Positions 47,614-56,660 of a stretch of DNA of 64,000 bases are shown in pieces. Source of the stretch: Spiroplasma corruscae (GTDB taxonomy: Bacteria > Bacillota_I > Bacilli_A > Mycoplasmatales > Mycoplasmataceae). The stretch is from the NCBI RefSeq assembly GCF_002237575.1, contig NZ_CP022535.1:248001-312000 (forward strand). The letters are read 5' to 3'. The position numbers were made by a program, and so were the translations under genes. The notes beneath the pieces are model-generated. The model worked only from the letters and a program-made list of their open reading frames with translations. It searched no databases and was not told the origin of the DNA. Within the stretch, counting starts at the first letter, position 1. Every line of letters starts with the position of its first letter.

Positions 47614-48924
47614 ATGAGTTTTATTTCAATAATTGAGAAAAAAAAGAATAAAATAGAACTTTCTGAAGAGGAAATAAATTTTCTTATTGAAGGTTTTTTG
47701 TCTTCCTCAATAAAAGATTATCAAATGTCTTCTTTTTTGATGGTTGTTTATTTTCTTGGATTGACAGATAAAGAACTATTTTATTTTACAAAAGCAATGG
47801 TTAATTCAGGCTCTGTATACAAGTTAAAAGACATTATAGGACCTATAGCAGACAAACATTCAACTGGTGGAGTTGGAGATAAAACTAGCCTAATTTATGG
47901 TCCTTTGGTGGCTAAGTTTGGTGTTAAAGTAGCAAAAATTTCGGGTAGAGGTTTGGGAAAAACTGGTGGTACAATCGATAAACTTGAAAGTTGTACTGGT
48001 TGAACTAGTGAATTAACTGAGAGTGAATTTATAAATAATATTAATAATGTTGGAATATCAATAATTGGACAATCTAATGAGATAGTACCAGCTGATAAAT
48101 TATTATATGCTTTAAGGGATGTTTGTGGAAGTGTTAATTCAATACCATTAATAGCATCAAGTATAATGTCGAAAAAATTAGCGATAAGAACAACTAGTAT
48201 TGTTTTAGATGTAAAAGTTGGTAAAGGTGCATTTATGGAAAATATTGAAGATGCACTAATTCTTGCTAATAAAATGATAATTATCGGAAAACATTATAAT
48301 AGAGATGTAAGTGTTATGCTAACTAATATGGATTATCCATTAGGCAATGCAATTGGAAATGCATTAGAAGTAAAGGAAGCTTGAGATACATTAAATGGTA
48401 ATGGTCCAAAGGATTTAGAAGAAATTAGTATTTTAGCTGCTGCCATAACATTATTAGATAATAATATTTTTGATGATATTGAGGTTGCAAAGCTTAACCT
48501 AAGAAAAGTCATTAATGATAAAAGTGCTGCATATTTATTAAAAGATTTTGTAGAAAACCAAAATGGTGATTTTAATAAAATTATAAATTTTGATCAATAT
48601 TTTAAAACAAAGTTTGAAATAGAAATAAGAGCTAATGATGATGGATATCTAGTCTATGAATCTGATAAATTTGGTTACTTATCAATGAACCTAGGAGCTG
48701 GAAGAAAAACTAAAAAAGATATAATAGATTATTCAGCAGGAATAAAATTACATAAGTCATCCGGGGAGTTTGTAAAGAATGGAGACTTATTATTTACAAT
48801 GTACACAAATATAAATAATGTTCATCAATTTAATAAAATGGCTGCTTCGTGTTTTAAAATAGTTAAGCAAAATAATAATGAAAAATTAGTGCTAAAAGTA
48901 ATTTCGAAACATTATAATTTATAA
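47614..48924 (+). CDS. deoA: Pyrimidine-nucleoside (thymidine) phosphorylase
   Basis: 436 residues, normal. Reversibly splits thymidine, deoxyuridine or uridine with phosphate. The signature KISGRGLGKTGGTIDKLES and KHSTGGVGDKTSL loop identify the family; Lys, Arg and Ser of the substrate site lie in IIASSIMSKKLAIRTTS. ATG 47614 is taken because AGGTG at 47603-47607 is 6 bases before it; GTG at 47605 is in frame but is part of that site. Trp TGA at 48001 and 48382. Whether it is DeoA or the broader Pdp cannot be told. Confidence 0.93.
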
Positions 48925-48941
48925 TTTTTACTAATTATATA

Positions 48942-48970
48942 TTGATTATTAAGGGGATTTCAAATATAAT
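48942..48970 (+). promoter_or_regulatory. Candidate sigma-A promoter, TTGATT-17-TATAAT
   Basis: TTGATT at 48942-48947, TATAAT at 48965-48970, 17-base spacing. No protein gene follows; it sits just before a structured region that ends in a terminator, consistent with a small RNA start near 48977. Confidence 0.5.
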
Positions 48971-48976
48971 ATAAAT

Positions 48977-49105
48977 GTCTAAAGCAGGTAATAAAACATT
49001 AGCCCATATTGTTTATTTAGCCCTATTAAATATAATTATTTTTAATATATATATAATAAGCTTGTTTTAGATAGTAAGTACTCCGCCCTGAGTACTTTTT
49101 ATTTT
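48977..49105 (+). ncRNA. Candidate structured small RNA between deoA and the tRNA cluster
   Basis: Not recognised as a known family. A 14-pair helix, uninterrupted but with four G-U pairs, joins 48976-48989 (core TCTAAAGCAGG) to 49060-49073 (core CTTGTTTTAGA). Inside are a possible hairpin (about 48991-49016, ATAAAAC with GTTTAT) and another (about 49024-49047, TATTAAA with TTTAATA). TAGCCC occurs twice in apparently unpaired places, and the terminator loop holds CCGCCC. A promoter lies upstream and a terminator at 49076-49105. No ORF with a start and ribosome site is seen. Existence of a transcript is inference. Confidence 0.45.
49075..49105 (+). terminator. Terminator upstream of tRNA cluster
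   Basis: AAGTACT (49076-49082) and AGTACTT (49091-49097) form a stem around CCGCCCTG, followed by a T-rich run. It ends either the deoA transcript or the candidate small RNA. Confidence 0.7.
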
Positions 49106-49135
49106 TTAAATAAAATAAAAAAAGAACAAAAGGCA

Positions 49136-49165
49136 TTGACTTTTAATTAGTATTTTTTGTATAAT
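49136..49165 (+). promoter_or_regulatory. tRNA cluster promoter, TTGACT-18-TATAAT
   Basis: TTGACT at 49136-49141 and a perfect TATAAT at 49160-49165, spacing 18, about 30 bases before the first tRNA. The best promoter match in the window. Confidence 0.75.
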
Positions 49166-49195
49166 TTAAAAGGTTCTTATTTTTATAGGACACTT

Positions 49196-49271
49196 GCTGA
49201 CTTAGCTCAGTTGGTAGAGCAATTGACTAGTAATCAATAGGTCGAAGGTTCGAGTCCTTTAGTCAGCACCA
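49196..49271 (+). tRNA. trnT: tRNA-Thr (anticodon AGT)
   Basis: Full cloverleaf with GCTGACT / AGTCAGC acceptor stem, TTCGAGT T-loop and an encoded CCA end. Anticodon loop CTAGTAA gives AGT, which reads ACU; such an A34 tRNA-Thr is known from Mollicutes. Confidence 0.95.
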
Positions 49272-49275
49272 CAAT

Positions 49276-49359
49276 GGGGAGATAGCGAAGTGGCTAAACG
49301 CGGGTGGCTGTAAACCATCTCCTAACGGTTCGGCGGTTCGAATCCGTCTCTCCCCACCA
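49276..49359 (+). tRNA. trnY: tRNA-Tyr (anticodon GTA)
   Basis: Class II tRNA with a long variable arm (84 bases with CCA). Acceptor GGGGAGA / TCTCCCC, anticodon loop CTGTAAA. Confidence 0.95.
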
Positions 49360-49364
49360 CTTAT

Positions 49365-49439
49365 TGGGCTATAGCCAAGCGGTAAGGCAATGGACTTTGA
49401 CTCCATCATGCGCCGGTTCGAATCCTGCTAGCCCAGCCA
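49365..49439 (+). tRNA. trnQ: tRNA-Gln (anticodon TTG)
   Basis: Acceptor TGGGCTA / TAGCCCA, anticodon loop CTTTGAC with TTG, T-loop TTCGAAT, encoded CCA. Confidence 0.95.
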
Positions 49440-49449
49440 TATTTATTTC

Positions 49450-49525
<76 letters not shown>

Positions 49526-49532
49526 TTAACAA

Positions 49533-49621
49533 CCCCGGGTGGCGGAATTGGTAGACGCACTGGACTTAAAATCCAGCGGTTTTAATAGACCGTGCCGGTT
49601 CAAGTCCGGCCCCGGGGACCA
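49533..49621 (+). tRNA. trnL: tRNA-Leu (anticodon TAA)
   Basis: Class II tRNA of 89 bases. Acceptor CCCCGGG / CCCGGGG, anticodon loop CTTAAAA, long variable arm, encoded CCA. Last of the five-tRNA run. Confidence 0.95.
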
Positions 49622-49637
49622 TTATAGGACTTGAGAT

Positions 49638-49671
49638 AAAACACTTTAATAGTGTTTTTTTTTTTTTTTTT
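49638..49671 (+). terminator. tRNA cluster terminator with long T-run
   Basis: AAAACACT and AGTGTTTT pair around TTAAT, followed by a run of about 18 T. Confidence 0.88.
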
Positions 49672-50120
49672 AAAAAAAGATGATTAATATTAAAAAAATT
49701 TTAAATGTAATTATAAACGAAATAATACTGTGTAATAACAAATTTTTTATTTTAAAATCTGAATTATATTTATATTTATGATACATTTTATTGTTTATAA
49801 AAAAATATTAAATTAAATAAAGTTTGTAGATATATATTAAAGGTAATTAAGGTATCATTTAATAATTACATATTAATTTTTTATCGTTACTAATATTAAC
49901 AATTATTTATATATTAAAACTAAATAATTTTAAAGATTATTAGTTCTTGTTATAAATATATTATTTACAAAAAACATAAAACTATATAAAGGTGACTTAT
50001 TCAATATAAACATAGCATGTTAATTTTGATGGTTTAATCACTATTATATTATTAATTAATTCATAATGAGTTAATAATATACAATCTTGATCTAAAGAAA
50101 ACTTAAGTATATATCAAGCA
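49672..50120. other. AT-rich gene-free region with hairpins
   Basis: About 450 bases without a supportable gene. Notable only at the right: a perfect 11-pair stem TATATTATTAA (50045-50055) with TTAATAATATA (50071-50081), and a weaker CTTGAT / ATCAAG pair at about 50085-50118. No convincing promoter or DnaA box was found. Confidence 0.6.
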
Positions 50121-50156
50121 TAATAAAAACCATTCATATTCGAATGGTTTTTATTA
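50121..50156. terminator. Bidirectional terminator
   Basis: Perfect 15-base inverted repeat (50121-50135 and 50142-50156) with A-rich and T-rich arms, able to act on both strands. It mainly serves the minus-strand lipoprotein gene, whose stop codon lies in the stem. Confidence 0.85.
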
Positions 50157-51029
50157 TCAATTTTTAATTAATGATTTTGAATCAAAATTTAAATCATATT
50201 TTGAAGAATTATATTGTTTAACATCAGATAAACTTATACTTCTAGATTCAGAACTGGTAGTTTCTCCTCCGCTACCTTCAGAAGTTTCTCCTCCGCTTTC
50301 AGCACCATTACCTCCAGAAGTTTCTCCTCCGCTTTCAGTGGCTGAACCAGTATTAATTTTATTAACAAGTTTAGCTTCTATTTCACTATCTAAGAAACTT
50401 TTACCTATTTGTGATACTAAACTTTCTAATGATTTATCAACTCACCCAGTTGTATCCTCTTCAAACCCAACTTCTCAGTCTACAACCTTACCATTTCTAA
50501 TAATCAAGAACATAGGTGTAGCCTTAATCTTATCAAAATATTCTTTAACCTTTTCTTTAGCAACATTTTTCTGAATAGTTTCATTGCTACCGATATTTAG
50601 AGTTAGTTCATAATAAACTTCTGTTAGTTTATCAACTAATCAGGTAACTATGTTTTCACTTCATTTTTCTTTAAAATTATTTGCTTTTTCATCTATTACA
50701 AACTGACGTAAGTTTAGGTTATTGTTTAAAGTTTCACCATAACCAGTAAATGAATCGTTTAAGTTATTTAATGAACTAACATTGTTGTTATATTCACCTG
50801 ATATTTGATTTAATTTATCATCGAAATATTGTTTATTGTATTCAATGTTAGATTCAAATTTTTGACAAAAATCACAATCTTTTGCACCAATATATAATAA
50901 AAAAGTTTCCTTATTATTTATTCATTGCAAGAATTCTTTATAATGCACATTTGAACTACATGAAACTACTGTTGCAGCACTTGAAGTTGCAATAGTTAAT
51001 ACTGACAATGTTGCAAGTATTTTTTTCAA
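50154..51029 (-). CDS. Thioredoxin-like lipoprotein with ESGGET repeats
   Basis: 291 residues, the only minus-strand gene seen. Starts at TTG (51029) with AGGAG before it. N-terminal KK, hydrophobic stretch, and lipobox-like AATVVSC (Cys 24) predict a surface lipoprotein. ETFLLYIGAKDCDFCQKFE is the active-site region of a thioredoxin fold with CxxC, and KATPMFLIIRNGKVV supplies the cis-Pro strand. So it may form, break or sense disulfides outside the cell, or be a bacteriocin-accessory (PedC-like) protein. Near the C-terminus the motif ESGGETS recurs; at DNA level the unit GTTTCTCCTCCGCT starts at 50260, 50284 and 50320. TGA codes Trp. A TATAAT (minus strand) lies at 51071-51076. Confidence 0.75.
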
Positions 51030-51264
51030 ATTAATCACTCCTAAATTACAAATATTATTTTACACATTTAATTATACAATTAGTATAAAAATATTACTTT
51101 ATTACAAATATTTTATGTTTATAGTATAAAAGATTTAAATTTGTATTAAAATTAATAAGAACATAGAAATCTATGAGCATTTTTTAATCTTGTAAAAGAC
51201 TATAAAGCAGTATTTTTTTATGATTAAATAAGTCAACTATATTTTATTTAGAGGAGGTATTAAT

Positions 51265-51408
51265 ATGCGTGAAGGAGTTATTTTACGTTGTACAGTATGT
51301 AAAGAAGAGAATTATATAGCTAAAAACGATAAAAGAAAAGATAAAATCGAAGTGAATAAACATTGTTTTAAATGTAATGCACATCAAACTCATAAACAAA
51401 AAAAATAG
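51265..51408 (+). CDS. rpmG: 50S ribosomal protein L33
   Basis: 47 residues. Start [12 protein letters not shown] with [14 protein letters not shown] gives two CxxC pairs of the zinc-binding L33 form. AGAGGAGG ribosome site just before ATG 51265. It stands about 50 bases before the peptidase gene. In the gap upstream is a small hairpin CATAGA-AA-TCTATG (51162-51175) followed by T6, of unknown role. Confidence 0.93.
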   Translation: MREGVILRCTVCKEENYIAKNDKRKDKIEVNKHCFKCNAHQTHKQKK

Positions 51409-51456
51409 ATTGTTTTTCAACTTTGGGGTTGGTTTCGATTGATAGGAGATAAAAAT

Positions 51457-52521
51457 ATGAAAAAAGAAATTCTTAATAAAATTCTTGAAGAAACTAATTC
51501 TCAAGCAATATTATTATATTCACCACAAAATAGGTATTGATTCTCTAGATTTAATTCTAGTTTAGGATATATTTTATATACAAAAGATGAAAGCGTTCTA
51601 TTTTTAGATGGTAGATATATTACAGCTGCTAGAGAGTCTAATTCATTAGTTAACATAAACAAAGTTTTAGAATTTAAAAAGATTTACGAGTTATTAAATT
51701 CTGAAATAGAAAAAAAAGGAATAAAAAAAATATTATTTGAAAGTGATTGAGTATTTTATAATCAGGCAGAATCATTTAAGAAATTTTTAAACGCTGAAGT
51801 TGAGGGCTATAATTTTGATTGTGTCAGAATGATTAAAGATCAATGAGAAATTGAACAAATACGTAAAGCTTGTGACATAACCCATGAAGTATTTCTTGAT
51901 GTTTTATCATACGTAAAACCAGGGATTACTGAAAAAGAACTTTCAAATTATGTGACCAACTCTTTTTTAACAAAGGGTGCAGATAAACTTAGTTTTGATA
52001 CAATTGTTGCAAGTGGTAATAATGGAAGCAAACCACACGCTGTCCCGTCTGACAAAATTATTCAAGAGCATGATTTTGTTACATTAGACATGGGTTGTTC
52101 ATATAATGGGTATTGTTCAGATCAAACTAGAACATTTGTGATGACATCTGACAATGATGCAGTGTTAAAAGAAATTTATCAAATTGTTTATGATGCTCAA
52201 GAGTTAGGAATTAAGGCTATTAAACCAGGTGTTAAAACTAATGATATTCATAAGATTTGTTATGATTACATTGAATCAAAAGGTTATGGACAATACTTTA
52301 CACATGGTACAGGACATGGATTAGGTATTGAGATTCATGAAGAACCATATAATTCTGTATCAGGAGACAAAGTTCTTAAAGAAGGTATGTGTATAACTGT
52401 AGAACCAGGTATCTATATTCCTGGCACTGGTGGAGTAAGAATCGAAGATGACATTTTAGTTACTGAAAATGGATTTGATTACTTAACCACTCCTTTAAGA
52501 AAGTTACAAGTAGTAAAATAA
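51457..52521 (+). CDS. pepP: Xaa-Pro peptidase (M24B family)
   Basis: 354 residues, normal. Metallopeptidase that removes N-terminal residues before Pro or splits X-Pro dipeptides. N-terminal creatinase-like domain (1-130), then the pita-bread catalytic domain with metal ligands: TLDMGCSYNGYCSDQTRTF (two Asp), GTGHGLGIEIHE (His), CITVEPGIYIPG (Glu) and RIEDDILVT (Glu). Whether it is PepP or PepQ cannot be told. AGGAGA before the ATG. It would digest peptides brought in by the Opp system. Confidence 0.9.
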
Positions 52522-52534
52522 TAAGGTGGTCAAT

Positions 52535-53248
52535 ATTACAAATATAAAACACATTGCTCTTATCATGGATGGTAATGGTAGGTGAGCAAAAAAATTTCAT
52601 AGACCAAGAACGTATGGTCATAGAGTTGGTATGCAAAACATATGACCAACCATTTTAGCAATAAAGAAGCAAAAAATTAAATATGCTTCTTTTTATTGTT
52701 TTTCGACAGAAAATTGAAATAGACCGACTCAGGAAGTAGATTTTTTGATTAAATTTCCAGTTGACTTATTTAATACTAAAAAACGTGATAAGTACCTCAA
52801 AAATGACATTAAAGTAATTTGGATAGGTAGAAGAGATAAGTTGCCAAAAGAAACAAGAGAAGCTATTGAAGAAATGGAAGATCTAACAAAAGATTGTAAA
52901 TCATTAATATTTAATATATGCATTGATTATGGTTCATTTAATGAGATTGAACATGCAACAAAATTATTATTAAAGGATTACATTAATTCAAAAAAAAACA
53001 TAGAAGAATTTAGTATTAACGAATTATTTAATAAGTTATATACAAAAGACTCACCACCAGTTGATTTACTTATTAGAACAAGCGGAGAACAGAGATTAAG
53101 TAATTTTATGTTATTACAAGTATCATACGCAGAACTTTATTTTACAAATAAGCATTGACCTGAGTTTTGTGAAAAAGATTTAGAACTAGCTATTGATAGT
53201 TTTAATAATAGAGATAGAAGATTTGGAGAAATAAGAAATGTTAAATAA
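52535..53248 (+). CDS. uppS: Undecaprenyl diphosphate synthase, AUU start
   Basis: 237 residues. Cis-prenyltransferase that condenses isopentenyl diphosphate with farnesyl diphosphate to the C55 carrier lipid. [24 protein letters not shown] has the catalytic Asp; YASFYCFSTENWNRP and LLIRTSGEQRLSNFML are the later family blocks. No ATG, GTG or TTG is well placed: AAGGTGG (52523-52529) sits 5 bases before ATT at 52535, giving a normal-looking N-terminus ([16 protein letters not shown]). ATG 52565 would lose HIALI. GTG 52526 is inside the ribosome site. So the start is probably ATT. Overlaps cdsA by 11 bases. Confidence 0.85.
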
Positions 53249-54305
53249 TGAAATCATTAGTAATGACACAACAATTGAAGCAGAGGTAGGTTCAAATAGA
53301 TTTAAGTCAAAAAATGCTATTTCAAACTTTAAAAAAAGAATTATTACTTCTGTAATCTTTTTAATCTTTTTAGTTTTCTATATTAGTTTAGGGGCTCTAT
53401 ATACATTAATGGGTAAAACTAAAGATATTGAAATTACTGCTTACTTCTCATTTTTAATTACAATAGTTATTTTAGTAGCATCACAATATGAAATAAATAA
53501 GGCTACTAAGCTTGATAAATGATATGTAACTGGCACAATAATTTTTATTTCATTAGTTATTTTCTTATTTCCGGTTAATTCAAACTTATACAGAAATTTA
53601 TCATTTTATAGTTATTTAAATCTAAGTGTATGAGTTCAATCTTGACAATTACCATTAATTATTTTCTTATTCTTCTTAATAATAGTTGTATATGCAGCAT
53701 TAACTGCTAATAAGAATTTAAAAGGTGCCTTAATAAATTTTTCAACAACATTAATAATAGTTTTAGCTCTTAAAGCATTTGTAATTATTTCTTTATCAAG
53801 AATTGATTTTAATGACACAACAATTGGAAGATTTTCATTTAATACAGTTGTTTGAGTTTGACTTATTATAATTTTAAATGATTCTTTTGCTTACTTAGGT
53901 GGTATGAGATTTGGTAAAACAAAGTTAGCACCAAAAATAAGTCCAAAAAAAACATGAGAAGGGGCTGCAATTGGGGCTTCTGTATCATTCTTATTTGGTC
54001 TTACATATGCATTAGTTTTTTATTTTTGTAATCAAGAGAATAAGCCACTATTTGAAATTATGTCTTCGTTAGGTAACAAATCAACTGCATTAGAAATTTC
54101 AATGTATGTATTACTTTCTATAGCATTCCCATTTATTGGACTTTATGGTGATTTATTATTTTCATGAGTTAAAAGAGTATTTAATATAAAAGATTTCTCA
54201 AGATTATTACCTGGACATGGTGGATTATTAGATAGATTAGATTCAATACTATTTTCATTATTTATTCTATTTATTTTAGTAGTTGTAGGAAGTAGTGTAT
54301 ATTAA
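53238..54305 (+). CDS. cdsA: Phosphatidate cytidylyltransferase
   Basis: 355 residues. Makes CDP-diacylglycerol from phosphatidic acid and CTP, the branch point of phospholipid synthesis. About eight spans. [19 protein letters not shown] and [26 protein letters not shown] form the CdsA signature, with the Asp pair. An N-terminal cytoplasmic region of about 35 residues precedes the first span. Starts 11 bases inside uppS. The order uppS-cdsA-dxr-rseP is as in Bacillus. Confidence 0.93.
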
Positions 54306-54306
54306 A

Positions 54307-55434
54307 ATGAAAAGAATAGTTTTATTTGGTGCATCAGGTAGTATTGGGCAACAGTCGTTAGATATTTTAAAAGGATTAAAAGATGATTTTGAATTAATCG
54401 CTATATCTGTTGGGAAGCGAAATGAAACTATAAGCTCAGTAGTTCAAGAATTTCCTACTATAAAAAAAGTTTATTCTTTTGATATTCCATGAAAACTAAA
54501 AAGAGAATATAAATCTATTGAATTTGTCGATAATAATATTGAAAGTTTATTAGATCTGAAACCAGATATTGTAATAAATGCAATTAGTGGAATTAAAGGT
54601 TTGAACATTACAATTAATTCTATCAAGAAAGGAATAACTTTATTAAACGCAAATAAAGAATCAATTGTTGTCGCAGGGAACTTAATAAATAACCTATTAC
54701 AAGAAAACAAAAAAGCAAAATTATATCCTCTTGATTCAGAACATTGTGCAATTTTTCAATGTATAGAAGAAGAGAATAAAATTAAAAAATTAGTATTAAC
54801 TGCATCTGGTGGACCATTTAGAGATTATACTCTTGATGAAACTAAAAAAGTAACTCTTAAAGATGCTTTAAACCATCCTAATTGATCAATGGGTAAAAAA
54901 ATCACTATTGATAGTGCTACAATGTTTAATAAAGCGCTAGAAATAATTGAAGCCTACCATTTGTTTAAAACAAAAAGAATTGATGTTATTGTTCATAAAG
55001 AATCAGTAGTTCATTCAATGGTTATGTTTGAGGATAACAGTATTAAGGCACAACTCTCTTACCCAGATATGAGACAAGTTATAAATTATTTTCTTAACTA
55101 TCCTTCAAGAAAAACATATGATGGTCAAAAGGACTTAGATTGAGAAAAAGGGTTTAATCTAAGTTTTAAAAGAATTAGTGCATCAAGATTTATACCAATT
55201 GAGTTAGCAATGAAATGCATTAGTTCAAAAAATTCAAAATCAATTGCATTAAATGCAGCAAATGAAGTTTGTGTTGATATGTTTTTAAATGGTTTAATTA
55301 GTTTTTATAATATTACTTTGTTTGTAAAAAAAGTTTTTGATGAAGTAGAAGATATAGAGTTAGATAAAATTGAAGATATATATGAATTTGATAAAAGAGT
55401 AAGAAATAAAACAAAAGAAATGATTGAGGTTTAG
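54307..55434 (+). CDS. dxr: 1-deoxy-D-xylulose 5-phosphate reductoisomerase
   Basis: 375 residues, usual size. First committed step of the MEP isoprenoid pathway, NADPH-dependent. [17 protein letters not shown] binds [20 protein letters not shown] and [11 protein letters not shown] with the Glu/Ser metal- and substrate-binding residues follow, with [23 protein letters not shown] after them, which is the family core. ATG 54307 is 12 bases from AGGAAG; an in-frame GTG at 54295 would be too close to it. TGA Trp at 54487, 54883 and 55138. Product feeds UppS. Confidence 0.95.
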
Positions 55435-55435
55435 A

Positions 55436-56647
55436 ATGAGTGCTGGAATGATTGTTTTAGGTATAATTGTTGGTATATTTACTTTATTAGTAATAATAAC
55501 AATTCATGAATTAGGCCACCTATTAGTAGCTAAGTTATTTAAGGCGTATGTTTATGAATTTTCTATTGGGTTTGGTCCAAAGTTATTTTCGATTAAAACT
55601 AAAGAGACTTGAATTACATTTAGAGCTATTCCCTTAGGTGGTTATTGTTCAATTGCATCAGATAAAGCTGATCCACCAAAAGGTAGGGAAAATGAGATTG
55701 TTCCAGATGAAAGAAAACTAGACTATATAGCAAGGTGAAAAAAAATGTTCTTCATTCTTGCAGGTCCTTTTGTAAATCTTTTATTTGCGTTATTATTATT
55801 TACTTTCATTTTCGCAATTGTACAACATAAAAAAAATGATATGACATATTTTGGTGCAGTTTATGATCAAGATAAAGTTGCAGCAAAGGCAATTAAAGAT
55901 AAGGAAGAATCAATTAATTACGTTGGACAAGAATTTGTTATATGAGGTTTTAGACTAACATCAGATGAAAGAAATGGTACTAATCCTATTTTTGATAATA
56001 TTTGCATAGATAGTACTAATGATGAATGTTCAAATGCAATAAATTTGAAAGAAAATAAGCAAGCGGTTGATTATAAAAAAACTGTCTATAATTTTATTGA
56101 TAACTTGGCCAAAGTTGAAGATTCTGATAATAATGTAAAAATAAATTTTTCTTATAAAGAAGTCGATAAATATACTGGAATTGCATTATCTGATATAAAA
56201 TATACAAAAGAATTTGATTATAAAAAGGGAGAGACAGTCGGTATTTCAGCGCCCACAAGATTGTATAAAAATAGTACAGTTGCATATGGAGCGGGTTGGG
56301 CAGAAACTTTTAATGCATCAGTAATGTTTCTAAAAGCTATAGGTAATTTATTTGTAGGTAACTTTGGTGGATTATCAGGTCCTGTTGGTGTTGCAAAACA
56401 ATCTGCTCAAGTACTAAACTCAGCTGAAGATTATTTTTTATTTGCTGCAACAATATCAGCAAACTTATTTATATTTAATTTATTATTCTTCCCACCATTG
56501 GATGGTTATAGATTGATCGAAAACTTCTTTGAAATGGTTTTAAAAAGAGAATTATCACTAAAATATAAAATTATTGTTAATACAATTGGATTTATAGTAT
56601 TTTTATTATTAATAATTGCAGTTACAATTAAAGATATAATTGGTTAA
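55436..56647 (+). CDS. rseP: Membrane zinc metalloprotease RseP/RasP family
   Basis: 403 residues. Site-2-type protease that cuts within membranes, in Firmicutes acting on signal peptides and regulators. TIHELGHLLVAKLF gives the zinc HExxH site, and FFPPLDGYRLIENF the NPDG-type third ligand region. About four spans. The long soluble loop between span 2 and span 3 (residues ~130-285) stands where a PDZ domain usually lies, but no typical PDZ signature could be confirmed. ATG 55436 has GAGG 6 bases before. TGA Trp codons present. polC starts 13 bases after. Confidence 0.88.
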
Positions 56648-56660
56648 CTAAGGGGAATTA

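Noticed and set aside
49672-50120. Replication terminus or mobile element remnant in the gene-free gap
   Set aside because: No transposase fragment, target duplication or recombination site could be seen.
50256-50338. CRISPR-like array from regularly placed repeats
   Set aside because: The repeats are in frame inside the lipoprotein gene, encode ESGGETS and have unequal short spacings.
51162-51175. CATAGA-AA-TCTATG hairpin as a terminator or L33 leader riboswitch
   Set aside because: The stem is only six pairs with no upstream + strand gene to end, and no alternative structure is evident.
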